A stretch of 64,000 nucleotides of DNA. Origin: CAWFSE01 sp963697565. GTDB lineage: Bacteria > Actinomycetota > Actinomycetes > CAVWCF01. Numbering within the stretch: position 1 is the first letter of the stretch; every line of letters begins with the position of its first letter. The notes under the pieces are model-generated. The model ran no database searches and was not told where the DNA came from. It was given only the letters and a program-made list of their open reading frames with translations. The position numbers were made by a program, and so were the translations under genes. The stretch lies in assembly GCA_963697565.1 (NCBI GenBank), contig CAVOOM010000007.1, forward strand, positions 496,001-560,000. The letters run 5' to 3'. Positions 26,743 to 35,540 of the stretch are shown here, one piece after another.

Positions 26743-27636
26743 GACACACACAGGGTCGCACGCGGGAAGGCCTGCAGCCGACCCTTGCCCACCGGGTTGC
26801 CGCAGGACTCGCAGACGCCGTACGTGCCAACCTCAATCCGCGCCAGCGCCCGCTGGACCTGGTCGAGCAGATCACGGGAGTTCGCGGCGAGCGACATCTC
26901 CTGCTCGCGCTCGAAGGTCTTGGTCCCGGCGTCGGCCTGGTCGTCGCCGGCGCCCTCGCCGGAGTCGCGCAGCAGATCGGCCAGGTCATCCTCGGCGGTG
27001 GCGATCTCGCCCCGCAGCCGGATCACGTCGGCCTCCAGGCCGGTGCGCACCGCGGCCAGCTCGGCCTTCGTCCAGGGGGTCTCGCCGGCCCGGACCACGT
27101 GCGACGGGGCCTTGGCCTTCTTCGCGGGAGCGGCGGGGCCTTCTTCGCGGGCGCGGCCTTCTTCGCGGGCGCGGCCTTCTTCGCGGGCGCGGCCTTCTTC
27201 GCGGGCGCGGCCTTCTTCGCGGGCGCGGCCTTCTTCGCGGGCGCGGCCTTCTTCGCGGGCGCGGCCTTCTTCGCCGGGCGCGGCGCCTTCTTCGCGGGCG
27301 CGGCCTTCTTCGCGGGCGCCGGCCTTCTTCGCGGGCGCCGCCTTCTTCGCGGGCGCGGCCTTCTTCGCGGGCGCGGCCTTCTTCGCGGGCGCGGCCTTCT
27401 TCGCGGGCGCGGCCTTCTTCGCGGGCGCGGCCTTCTTCGCGGGCGCGGCCTTCTTCGCGGGCGCGCGCCTTCTTCGCGGGCGCGGCCTTCTTCGCGGGCG
27501 CGGCCTTCTTCGCGGGCGCGGCCTTCTTCGCCACGGGTGCGGTGACCTTCGGCGCGGCGGAGCGCTTGGTGGCGGCCTTCGCCGCCCCCGCCACGGCGGC
27601 GCGCAGCCTTCCGCCGACGGTGCGCTTCTCGGCCAT
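26715..27636 (-). CDS. DksA/TraR C4-zinc-finger protein with long Ala-Lys-Pro repeat head (frameshifts in repeat)
   Basis: The C-terminal ~120 residues are a DksA/TraR protein: coiled-coil helices (WTKAELAAVRTGLEADVIRL, TFEREQEMSLAANSRDLLDQ) and a CESCG-x14-CVSC zinc finger, family of RNA-polymerase secondary-channel regulators. The N-terminus (MAEKRTVGGRLRAAVAG) leads into a tract that reads AAPAKK over and over in one frame, encoded by an 18-base repeat. Indels inside the tract put it in all three frames by turns; the plain AAPAKK frame must join head and tail. Predicted length about 305 residues. The tail resembles lysine-rich histone-like and HupB-type nucleic-acid-binding tails. Confidence 0.85.
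27112..27535. repeat. 18-bp tandem repeat, about two dozen copies, within the DksA/TraR gene
   Basis: The unit GCGGCCTTCTTCGCGGGC repeats nearly perfectly. Read on the minus strand it encodes Ala-Ala-Pro-Ala-Lys-Lys. Variants with one to several changed or extra bases occur near 27130, 27274, 27290, 27318 and 27465. Such arrays are prone both to genuine length change and to assembly collapse, so the copy number should be treated as provisional. Confidence 0.93.
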
Positions 27637-27732
27637 GGAATTCCCCCGATGATCGTGGGCGGGTCGTCGCCAGAGGATAAGAGCAGCCCTGCCCACGAAC
27701 AACGCGCCACGCCGCCCGCCGGCCCACCATGA

Positions 27733-28038
27733 TCAACGCAGCAGCGTGCGGACCCGTTCCGCGAGCCGCCCGCGGTCGTCAGCGTCGGCCGCCGCGACGC
27801 CGAACACCTTGTCCCGTGAGGTCGCGCCGGTCACCAGCCGCACGTGGCGGAGCGGCACCTCCAGCGCCTCGGCGAGTGCGCGGCGCGCCGCCTCGGTGGC
27901 CGCCCCGTCGACCGCCCTGGCCCCCACCGCCACCACCAGCCGGGGCGGCGACCCGTCCCCGTAGGCGCCCCCGACTGCCGTCCGGGAGGCCCCCGGACGC
28001 ACCCGCACCGGGATCCGGACCTCCCCCGGCTCGGCCAC
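27733..28038 (-). CDS. DUF167 (YggU) family protein
   Basis: About 101 residues, VRIPVRVRPGASRTAVGGAY at the start and ALAEALEVPLRHVRLVTGATSRDK in the middle, matching DUF167/YggU, a small conserved family of unknown function. A strong ribosome site (GAGGAGG) is six bases before the chosen GTG at 28038; an adjacent GTG at 28041 is also in frame. Divergent from ileS. Confidence 0.85.
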   Translation of the reverse strand: MAEPGEVRIPVRVRPGASRTAVGGAYGDGSPPRLVVAVGARAVDGAATEAARRALAEALEVPLRHVRLVTGATSRDKVFGVAAADADDRGRLAERVRTLLR

Positions 28039-28096
28039 CACCCACCTCCTCGCGGGTGCCCCTGCGGACGCGTTCCGCCGGCCACCTGCCGCCAGA

Positions 28097-28397
28097 CCGT
28101 AGACTGCTCCTCGACCTGCACGGCCGAGATGGGGACCCGACGCCCCGCACGCAGCCACCAGCGACCCGGGGACGGTGCGAGCCCGGGGGTGTGCGCGGAG
28201 CCGCCATCACCCCTGAGCCGCCGGAAGAACGGGTCCGCCCCGGCGGACCCCAGTAGACCCGGCAGCAGGCGACTCGAGCGGGCGCGTACGGGCCAGTGGC
28301 CCCCGCGCCAAGGAGGGTGGCACCGCGGGGCGGGCCCGACCACGGGCGCGCGTCGTCCCTCCGTGACGCAGCGCCGCCACGGAAGAGGACCCACCGC
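28097..28397 (+). promoter_or_regulatory. T-box riboswitch leader of ileS
   Basis: This 359-base gap upstream of ileS has no gene. It contains the T-box sequence AGGGTGGCACCGCGG at 28314-28328, the conserved antiterminator/antisequestrator bulge that pairs with the NCCA end of uncharged tRNA. Upstream, an ATC isoleucine codon at 28206-28208 sits at the 3' side of a GGGGTG/CACCCC stem and is a reasonable specifier. CCCTCC at 28358-28363 can pair with GGAGGG of the T-box as the alternative helix. No T run follows, so control of translation rather than termination is likely, as known for actinobacterial ileS T-boxes. Confidence 0.88.
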
Positions 28398-31300
28398 ATG
28401 AGCAGCACCCCCGAGCCAGGCTCCACCGGCGCCTACCGCTCCGTTCCCGCGCAGGTCGACCTGCCCGGGCTGGAGCGCGAGGTGCTCAGCCTGTGGTCGG
28501 AGCGCGACACGTTCGCCCGCTCGCTGCAGCAGACGGCCGGCGGGCCCCGCTGGACCTTCTACGAGGGCCCCCCGACCGCCAACGGGATGCCCGGGACCCA
28601 CCACGTCGAGGCCCGGGTCTTCAAGGACGTCTTCCCCCGCTTCAAGACCATGAAGGGGTACCACGTCCCCCGCAAGGCCGGCTGGGACTGCCACGGCCTG
28701 CCGGTGGAGCTGGCCGTCGAGAAGGAGCTCGGCTTCTCCGGCAAGGGCGACATCGAGGCGTACGGCGTCGCCGAGTTCAACGCCCGCTGCCGCGAGTCCG
28801 TCGAGCGGCACGTCGACGCGTTCGAGTCGATGACCGAGCGGATGGGCTACTGGGTGGACATGTCCACCGCCTACCGGACCATGGACTCCGACTACGTCGA
28901 GGCCGTCTGGTGGTCGCTCAAGCAGATCTTCGACCGCGGGCTGCTCGTCCAGGACCACCGCGTCGCGCCCTACTGCCCGCGCTGCGGCACCGGGCTGTCC
29001 GACCACGAGCTGGCCCAGGGGTACGAGACCGTCGTCGACCCCTCCGTCTACGTCCGGTTCCCGCTCACCGGCGGCCCGCTGGCCGAGCGCCACCCCGGCG
29101 CGGCCCTGCTGGTCTGGACGACGACCCCGTGGACGCTGGTCAGCAACACGGCCGTGGCCGCGCACCCCCAGGTCGACTACGTGGTGGCCCGCACGGCCGA
29201 CGGCTCCGAGACGCTGATCGTCGCCGAGCCGCTGCTCGAGGCGACCCTGGGCGCCGGCGCCGAGGTCCTCGAGCGGCTCACCGGCGCGCAGCTGGCCGGG
29301 GAGCGCTACGCCCCGCCGTTCGACCTGGTCGACATCCCCGACGCCCATCTGGTCGTCACCGCGGAGTACGTCACCACCGAGGACGGCTCCGGCCTGGTCC
29401 ACATCGCGCCGGCCTTCGGCGCCGAGGACCTCGTCGTCGGCCGCGAGCACGGCCTGCCGGTCATCAACCCGATCACGCCCGATGGGCACTTCGAGGAGGG
29501 GCTGCGGCTCGTCGGCGGGATGTTCTTCAAGAAGTCCGACGAGACCCTCGTGGCCGACCTCGAGTCCCGCGGGCTGCTCCAGCGGCACCAGCCGTACGAG
29601 CACACCTACCCGCACTGCTGGCGGTGCCACACCCCGCTCATGTACTACGCGCAGCCGTCGTGGTACATCCGCACCACGGCCATCAAGGACGCCCTGCTCC
29701 GCGAGAACGAGAACACCCGCTGGTATCCGGCGACGATCCAACACGGCCGCTACGGCGACTGGCTGGACAACAACGTCGACTGGGCGCTGTCGCGCGACCG
29801 CTACTGGGGCACCCCGCTGCCGATCTGGCGGTGCGCCGGAGACGACACCCACCTCACCGCGGTGGGCTCCCTCGCCGAGCTCGGCGAGCTGGCCGGCCAG
29901 GAGCTGTCGGCGCTCGACCCCCACCGGCCGTACGTCGACGACGTGGTGCTCCCGTGCCCGACCTGCGGGGCCGAGGCCCGCCGAGTCCCCCAGGTCATCG
30001 ACTGCTGGTACGACTCGGGCGCGATGCCCTTCGCCCAGTGGGGCTACCCCCATCGCGGCGCGGACGAGTTCGACGCCTCGTACCCGGCGGACTTCATCTG
30101 CGAGGCCATCGACCAGACCCGGGGCTGGTTCTACACGCTGATGGCGATCGGGACGCTGGTCTTCGACGCGTCGTCGTACCGCACCGTGCTCTGCCTCGGC
30201 CACATCCTCGACGAGGACGGGCGCAAGATGAGCAAGCACCTCGGCAACGTGCTCGAGCCGATCGCCCTGATGGACCAGCACGGCGCCGACGCGGTGCGCT
30301 GGTTCATGGCCGCCAGCGGCTCGCCCTGGCAGGCCCGACGGGTGGGGCACCACGCGATCGCCGACGTGGTCCGCAAGACGCTGCTCACGTACTGGAACAC
30401 GGTGTCCTTCCAGTCGCTGTACGGCCGGCTGGCCGGCTTCGACCCGGCGACCGCGGGCGCCCCGGCCCCCGCGGACCGCCCTGTGCTGGACCGCTGGGCG
30501 CTGTCCGAGGCGCACCGGCTGGCCGCGGCGGTCGACGCCGCGCTCGAGGACTTCGACACCCAGCGGGCGGGCCGGCTGCTGGCGACCTTCATCGACGACC
30601 TGTCCAACTGGTACGTCCGCAGGTCACGGCGCCGGTTCTGGCAGGGCGACCCCTCGGCCCTGGCCACGCTGCACGAATGCCTGCGGATCACCACCTTGCT
30701 GATGGCCCCGTTCGTGCCGTTCACCACCGAGCAGGTGTGGCAGGACCTCTTCGCACCCGCCGACCCGGACGGCCCCGACTCGGTCCACCTGGCCGCGTGG
30801 CCGGCCGTCGACCCGGCGCTGGTCCGACGCGCCGCTGGCCGAGCAGATGGCCCTCGTCCGGCGGCTCGTCGAGCTCGGCCGCGCCGCCCGCGCCGACTCA
30901 GGGGTGAAGACCCGCCAGCCGCTCCCCCGCGCCCTGGTGGCGGCGGCCGGCTGGGCCGGCCTGCCCGCCGACCTGCGCGCCCAGGTCGCCGAGGAGCTCA
31001 ACGTCGTCGCGGTGGGCGCCCTCGCCGACGCCGACGAGCTCGTCGACCACGGGGTGAAGGCCAACTTCCGCGCCCTCGGCAAGCGATTCGGCCAGCGCAC
31101 CCCGCTTGTGGCCGCCGCCGTGGCCGCCGCGGATCCCAGCGCGGTGGCGGCGGCGCTGGCCGCCACCGGAACGGCCACCGTCGAGGTCGAGGGCGAGCCG
31201 GTGGAGCTGGCCGCCGACGAGCTGGTGGTCACCGAGACGCCCCGGGCCGGCTGGTCGGTCACGACCGCCGCCGGGGAGACGGTGGCCCTCGACCTGGAGA

Positions 31301-31570
31301 TCACCCCGGCCCTCCGCCGGGCCGGCCTGGCCCGCGAGGTCGTCCGGCTCGTCCAGGAGGCCCGCAAGGCCTCCGGCTTCGAGGTCAGCGACCGGATCGC
31401 GGTCTGGTGGGAGGCCTCCGGCGAGACCGCGGAGGCGCTCCAGGAGCACGCGGGCCTGCTGGCCGACGAGGTGCTGGCGGCCAGCCTGGCCGTCGGCGCG
31501 CCGCCGCGAGGCGCTCGAAGCGCGCACGGAACCTGCCCTCGGGCTGACCTTCTGGCTGCGCCGGGCCTGA
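28398..31570 (+). CDS. ileS: Isoleucyl-tRNA synthetase (two apparent frameshifts)
   Basis: About 1056 residues after correction. HIGH region: PPTANGMPGTHHVEARVFKD; KMSKS region: GRKMSKHLGN; CP1 editing domain: LVWTTTPWTLVSNTAV; anticodon-binding domain: NWYVRRSRRRFWQGD. The frame shifts at about 30825 (VDPALV then APLAEQMALVRRLVELGR) and at about 31505 (LAVGAPP then REALEARTEPALGLTFWLRRA, the normal C-terminus). Each is one extra base. I take the ATG at 28398, preceded by GGAAGAGGA, because the open frame upstream of it is the T-box leader. It is the larger, eukaryote-like IleRS form by length. Confidence 0.95.
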
Positions 31571-31668
31571 CCCGCCGGCGATCGGCGTTCAAGTCGCCGC
31601 CGGCGGCTGCCGATATCGCCGGGGAGTGAACGAGCAGCCCGCGACGTTGGGGCCGCGAAGGAGGCGAC

Positions 31669-32133
31669 ATGGCGCTGCACCCGGTTCCCCTCGGGGGGCC
31701 GAGCCTGGCTGGGCTGACCCTGAAGCCCTACGCCGTGGCGCGGCCGGCCCTGTCCAGCCACGTCCGCCCCGCGCTGGTGCTCGCTGAGCGCGAGAGCCGC
31801 GCCCTGCTTGAGGCCTCGGCCCTGCACGATGTCTCGCGCGCCGGCCGCTTCAGCGCCGGCCCCGCGGGCATCCAGGTCTGGGACCGCCCGTTCGACGGCC
31901 CGCACGGCGGCCACGGCAACGCCGTCCACCTCGGCAGCGTCGACTGGTCCTATGACACCCCCGTCAAGCACTACGTGACGATCTACCGGGCCATGGTCAC
32001 CGAGGCCGGGGTGGAGAGCGGCCAGACCACCCTGTCCATCCTGCAGACCGTGCTCGGCCTCACCGGGATCCCACTCGACGGCGCCCGGGTCAGCATGCCT
32101 ACCCCTCCGGCACGCGACCCGTTCCGCCGCTGA
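31669..32133 (+). CDS. Hypothetical protein, 154 residues
   Basis: Starts at an ATG eight bases after a strong AAGGAGG site and ends before a strong hairpin, so it is very probably a real gene. No membrane segments or known motifs seen; WSYDTPVKHYVTIYRAMVTE is the most ordered-looking stretch, and the protein is Pro/Ala-rich at both ends. It lies 98 bases after ileS on the same strand and converges on divIVA. I cannot assign a family. Confidence 0.65.
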   Translation: MALHPVPLGGPSLAGLTLKPYAVARPALSSHVRPALVLAERESRALLEASALHDVSRAGRFSAGPAGIQVWDRPFDGPHGGHGNAVHLGSVDWSYDTPVKHYVTIYRAMVTEAGVESGQTTLSILQTVLGLTGIPLDGARVSMPTPPARDPFRR

Positions 32134-32140
32134 GTTGACC

Positions 32141-32177
32141 CGAAGGCCCCGGACGCCGAGTGCGTCCGGGGCCTTCG
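32141..32177. terminator. Strong 16-bp hairpin between the 154-residue gene and divIVA
   Basis: CGAAGGCCCCGGACGC (32141-32156) pairs perfectly with GCGTCCGGGGCCTTCG (32162-32177) around a five-base loop. It lies between two convergent genes, so it can serve both strands. No clear T run, as is usual for high-GC actinobacterial terminators. Confidence 0.85.
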
Positions 32178-32233
32178 TGTGTCGTACGGGCGTGCCGCGC
32201 CTCAACCCGCGGGTTGGGCAGTCGGCGGTCTGA

Positions 32234-32998
32234 TCAACCGACGGGCGGCTGGCCGGGCGGCTGCATCGGGGGGGCCACCGCCGGGGGCGCGCTGAACGGC
32301 GAGGCCGGCCGAGGGGGGGCCGGCGGAACCGACTGCGCCGGGGGCGCGGCCATCGGGGCCGGAGCGGCTGGGGGCGCCATCGGGGCGGCGACCGCCGGAG
32401 CGGGCGGCGCGGCGGGCGGGGCAGCCGGCGGGGCAGCCGGTGGGGCGGGCGGCGCGGCGGGGGCCGCCGGGGGAGCCGCCTGCTCGCCGAGCCCGCGGCC
32501 CTCGAGGTCGCGCAGCTGGCCCTCCAGGTAGGCCTTCAGCCGGCTGCGGTACTCACGCTCAAAGGCCCGAAGCTCATCGACCCGGGCCTGGACCGCGGCG
32601 CGCTCGGCCTCCAGGCCGCCCATCGCGCGGGCGTGCGTCGCCTGCGCCTCAGCCAGCAGCCGGTTCGCCTCGACCCGAGCCGAGGCGACGTGCTCGTCGG
32701 CGGTCTTCTGGGCGAGCTCGAGCATCCGGACCGCCTCGGCGCTCGGGGCGACCGCCGGGGCGGGCACCGGCACGGGGACGGGCGGTGCCGGCTCAGGCGC
32801 CGCAGGCGCGGCCGCCGGGGCGGGCTGCTGCCCGAGCTGGCTGACCTTGGCCTTGAGCTCGTCGTTCTCGCGGTGCAAACGGGTCAGCTCCGCCTCGACC
32901 TCGTCGAGGAAGGCGTCGACCTCGTCTTCGTTGTAGCCCTCCTTCATCCGCACGGTCGAGAACTGCTTGTTGCGGACGTCCTCTGGGGTCAGCGCCAT
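32234..32998 (-). CDS. divIVA: DivIVA / Wag31 polar growth protein
   Basis: 254 residues. The N-terminal DivIVA lipid-binding domain is clear (LTPEDVRNKQFSTVRMKEGY, EDEVDAFLDEVEAELTRLH), followed by a Pro/Ala linker, a second coiled coil (about residues 88-170, MLELAQKTADEHVASARVEA) and a long Pro/Ala-rich tail. It marks cell poles and organises peptidoglycan growth in actinobacteria. It is the last gene of the dcw run here, ten bases after yggT. Confidence 0.95.
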   Translation of the reverse strand: MALTPEDVRNKQFSTVRMKEGYNEDEVDAFLDEVEAELTRLHRENDELKAKVSQLGQQPAPAAAPAAPEPAPPVPVPVPAPAVAPSAEAVRMLELAQKTADEHVASARVEANRLLAEAQATHARAMGGLEAERAAVQARVDELRAFEREYRSRLKAYLEGQLRDLEGRGLGEQAAPPAAPAAPPAPPAAPPAAPPAAPPAPAVAAPMAPPAAPAPMAAPPAQSVPPAPPRPASPFSAPPAVAPPMQPPGQPPVG

Positions 32999-33008
32999 CG
33001 AGTCACTC

Positions 33009-33296
33009 TCACAAAGCGGGGGCGATCACGTAGATCACCAGTTGGACGAGGATAAACAGCACCAGAAAGGCCAGGTCGAGCGAGATGCCGCCGATCCGCA
33101 GCGGGGGGATCACCCGGCGCAGCAGCTTCAACGGCGGGTCGGTGACGGTGTAGGTGCCCTCGACCAGGATCAGCATGATCCCACGCGGCTCGTACGAGCG
33201 GGCGAAGAGGAACACGTACTCCATCACCAGCCGAAACAGCAGGGCGAGCAGGAACAGCCAGGCGACGGTCTGCAGCACCTGTCCCACGATGGTCAA
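33009..33296 (-). CDS. yggT: YggT-family membrane protein
   Basis: 95 residues with two to three hydrophobic segments (VLQTVAWLFLLALLFRLVME; ISLDLAFLVLFILVQLVIY) and the conserved TVTDPPLKLLRRVIPPLRIG motif. YggT proteins are linked to osmotic tolerance and are nearly always found between sepF and divIVA in Gram-positives. Start appears to be a TTG at 33296 with GGAG seven bases upstream; the next candidate is a GTG three codons in. Confidence 0.92.
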   Translation of the reverse strand: MTIVGQVLQTVAWLFLLALLFRLVMEYVFLFARSYEPRGIMLILVEGTYTVTDPPLKLLRRVIPPLRIGGISLDLAFLVLFILVQLVIYVIAPAL

Positions 33297-33365
33297 CGCA
33301 CGGCTCCGGGTGGGCTGGTGGGGGCACGGAGAGGCATCCCCGCTGCAGTGACTCTCGGCAGATGA

Positions 33366-33953
33366 TCAGCTCTGGTTGAAGAAGCCGGCCTCGGCGATGC
33401 GGGCCTTGTCCTCGGCGGTGACCTCGACGTTGGCCGGGGAGAGCAGGAAGACCTTGGCGGTGACCCGCTCGATGGAGCCGCGCAACCCGAACACGAGGCC
33501 GGCGGCGAAGTCGACGAGCCGCTTGGCGTCTGCGTCGCCCATGTCGGAGAGGTTCATGATGACCGGGGTGCCGTCGCGGAAGTGCTCGCCGATGGCCCGG
33601 GCGTCGTTGTAGGTGCGGGGGTGCAGCGTGGTGATCCGGTAGGCGTCGACCGGGTCGGCCAGCACGGGGGCTGGACGCGGCTGCACCTGCGGCTGCTCGG
33701 CGAGGGCGGTGTTGCCGCGAATCGGGGCCAGCGTGCGGGTGTTGTCCTCGCGAGAGGACGTGGACACGTGGCCGGTGCCCGGCCTCGGGGCCGGGCGGGC
33801 CGGCTCGGGCCGGCGGGTCTCCCGCGGCTCCGGCTCCTCGTACGCGCCGGAGTCGTACGCGTCGGCGTAGGCGTCGCCGTACTCGTCGAACCGGTCGGCC
33901 TCGTCCTCGACCAGGCCGAGGTAGACGGCCATCTTCCGCATCGCGCCGGCCAT
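33366..33953 (-). CDS. sepF: Cell division protein SepF
   Basis: 195 residues: N-terminal amphipathic membrane-targeting helix (MAGAMRKMAVYLGLVED), an acidic Tyr/Asp-rich linker, and the C-terminal SepF fold (HPRTYNDARAIGEHFRDG, PVIMNLSDMGDADAKRLVDF). SepF tethers FtsZ to the membrane and replaces FtsA, which is absent here. The start at ATG 33953 gives the required N-terminal helix. Confidence 0.95.
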   Translation of the reverse strand: MAGAMRKMAVYLGLVEDEADRFDEYGDAYADAYDSGAYEEPEPRETRRPEPARPAPRPGTGHVSTSSREDNTRTLAPIRGNTALAEQPQVQPRPAPVLADPVDAYRITTLHPRTYNDARAIGEHFRDGTPVIMNLSDMGDADAKRLVDFAAGLVFGLRGSIERVTAKVFLLSPANVEVTAEDKARIAEAGFFNQS

Positions 33954-34089
33954 GTCGGACCCTTTCGCGTTCGACGCCCTGCGCCCCGTGACTCGATCGA
34001 CCGACCCGGTTCGGATCGGCCGACCCTGCCGTGGCGCGCAGGCGACTCGTGAGTGCTCCCCGCGGACCATGGGGTCCGCACGGCGCAGG

Positions 34090-34806
34090 CTACCCGAGCG
34101 GCGCGCGCCGACCGAGCAACGCCGTGCCCACGCGTACGTGTGTCGCGCCCGCGGCGATCGCGGCCTCGAGGTCGCCGCTCATCCCCGCCGAGATCCAGCC
34201 GGCCTGCGGATGCTCCGAACGCAGCGCCGCGGAGACCGCGGCGAGTCGCGCGAACGCCGGGGCCGGGTCGGCGCCCAGCGGCGCGACCCCCATCACCCCC
34301 AGAAGCCGCAAGGCGGCCGACTCGGCGACCAGGGCGGCAAGCGCCGGCACCTCGGCCGGGGTCGCGCCGCCACGACCGGCCTCGCCATCGAGGGCGACCT
34401 CGAGCAGGACCCCGACCGCGCGGCCGGCCTCGGCCGCCCCCCGATCGAGGGCGGCCACCAGTCGCGGTCGGTCGACGGAGTGCACCACGTCGGCGTAGCC
34501 GGCGACCGAGCGGGCCTTGTTGGTCTGCAGCTGCCCGACGAAGTGCCAGACCAGCCCTAGGTCGGCGCAGGCCGCGGCCTTGGGCCGCGCCTCCTGGTCT
34601 CGGTTCTCCCCCACATCGCGCACACCGAGCGCCGCCAGCCGGCGCACGTCGTCGGCGGGCCAGGTCTTGGTGATCGCCACGAGCGACACCTCCTCGGGAT
34701 CGCGCCCGGCCGCCTGGCACGCCGCGGCCAGCCGCGCGCGCACCCGGCCCAGGTTGGCGGCGAGCTCGGCCAGCCGGTCGTCGCCCACCGCAGCATCGTC
34801 GCTCAT
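34090..34806 (-). CDS. yggS: PLP homeostasis protein (YggS/PROSC)
   Basis: 238 residues, single-domain alanine-racemase-like barrel. The PLP lysine is in VSLVAITKTWPADDVR; WHFVGQLQTNKAR and LRLLGVMGVAP are family motifs. It balances free PLP levels. ATG at 34806 overlaps the pgeF stop by four bases; the pair occurs between ftsZ and sepF in most actinobacteria. Confidence 0.93.
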   Translation of the reverse strand: MSDDAAVGDDRLAELAANLGRVRARLAAACQAAGRDPEEVSLVAITKTWPADDVRRLAALGVRDVGENRDQEARPKAAACADLGLVWHFVGQLQTNKARSVAGYADVVHSVDRPRLVAALDRGAAEAGRAVGVLLEVALDGEAGRGGATPAEVPALAALVAESAALRLLGVMGVAPLGADPAPAFARLAAVSAALRSEHPQAGWISAGMSGDLEAAIAAGATHVRVGTALLGRRAPLG

Positions 34807-35540
34807 CGCAGCATCACCAGCCCGGCGGTCCGGCCGGTGACGGGCTCCCGCCGGTAGGAGAAGTGGTGGCTCGACTCGGCGGTGCAGGGGCCGACCACCT
34901 CGGCCGCCACGCCCAGGGCGGCCAGGCGCCCGAGCAGCCCGGCCCGCAGGTCCACCGACGGCTCCCCGCCGCTCGCCGTTGCCTCGGCCGCGGGCGCCAC
35001 CGCGAGGACATCCGACCGGGCGGGCTCGCCGAGCGGATAGCACCGGCCGCAGATGGACGGGCCGAGCGCGGCCCGGATGCGCTCCGGCCGGGCGCCGAGT
35101 GACGTCATGGCCTCCACGGCCCGGGCCACCACGTCCAGGGCCACGCCCTTGCGCCCGGCATGGACGGCCGCCGCCACCCCCGCCTCGGCGTCGGCGAGGA
35201 GCACGGGCACGCAGTCGGCCACCAGCACCGCGAGCGCGACGCCGCGTTCCACCGTGACTAGGCCGTCGGCCACCGGCTCGCCGTCCTGGTCGGCGCCCAC
35301 AACGGCGACCGCGGAGCCGTGCACCTGGTGCATGAACGCGATCCGCCGCGCGCCGAGCCGCTCAGCCAGCGCCACTCGGTTGGCCTCGACGCGGCGCGGA
35401 TCGTCGCCCACGTGGGTGGCCAGGTTGCCGGAGTCGTACGGGGGCGCGCTGACACCAGCGAGCCGGCCGGTGAAGCCCGCCGTGACAGCGGGACCCCACG
35501 CGACCGGCTCGAAGGCGATGGCCGGGTCGGCGCCTGGCAC
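34803..35540 (-). CDS. pgeF: Multi-copper polyphenol oxidase-fold purine nucleosidase/editing protein (PgeF/YfiH)
   Basis: 245 residues. Conserved metal ligands: FMHQVHGSAVAVV (His), LVADCVPVLLADAE (Cys), AAVHAGRKGVALDVV (His). YfiH/PgeF proteins have been reported both as purine nucleoside phosphorylase/adenosine deaminase and as a peptidoglycan precursor quality-control enzyme that removes misincorporated L-Ser; the ftsZ-adjacent position fits the latter. The GTG at 35540 overlaps the last base of the ftsZ TAG. Confidence 0.9.
   Translation of the reverse strand: MPGADPAIAFEPVAWGPAVTAGFTGRLAGVSAPPYDSGNLATHVGDDPRRVEANRVALAERLGARRIAFMHQVHGSAVAVVGADQDGEPVADGLVTVERGVALAVLVADCVPVLLADAEAGVAAAVHAGRKGVALDVVARAVEAMTSLGARPERIRAALGPSICGRCYPLGEPARSDVLAVAPAAEATASGGEPSVDLRAGLLGRLAALGVAAEVVGPCTAESSHHFSYRREPVTGRTAGLVMLR

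Noticed and set aside
27099..27545. Tandem 18-bp repeats considered as a CRISPR array, and a plus-strand Phe-Phe-Ala-Gly open frame across them
   Set aside because: Repeats are directly adjacent with no spacers and encode a regular AAPAKK tract in a DksA/TraR gene on the minus strand.
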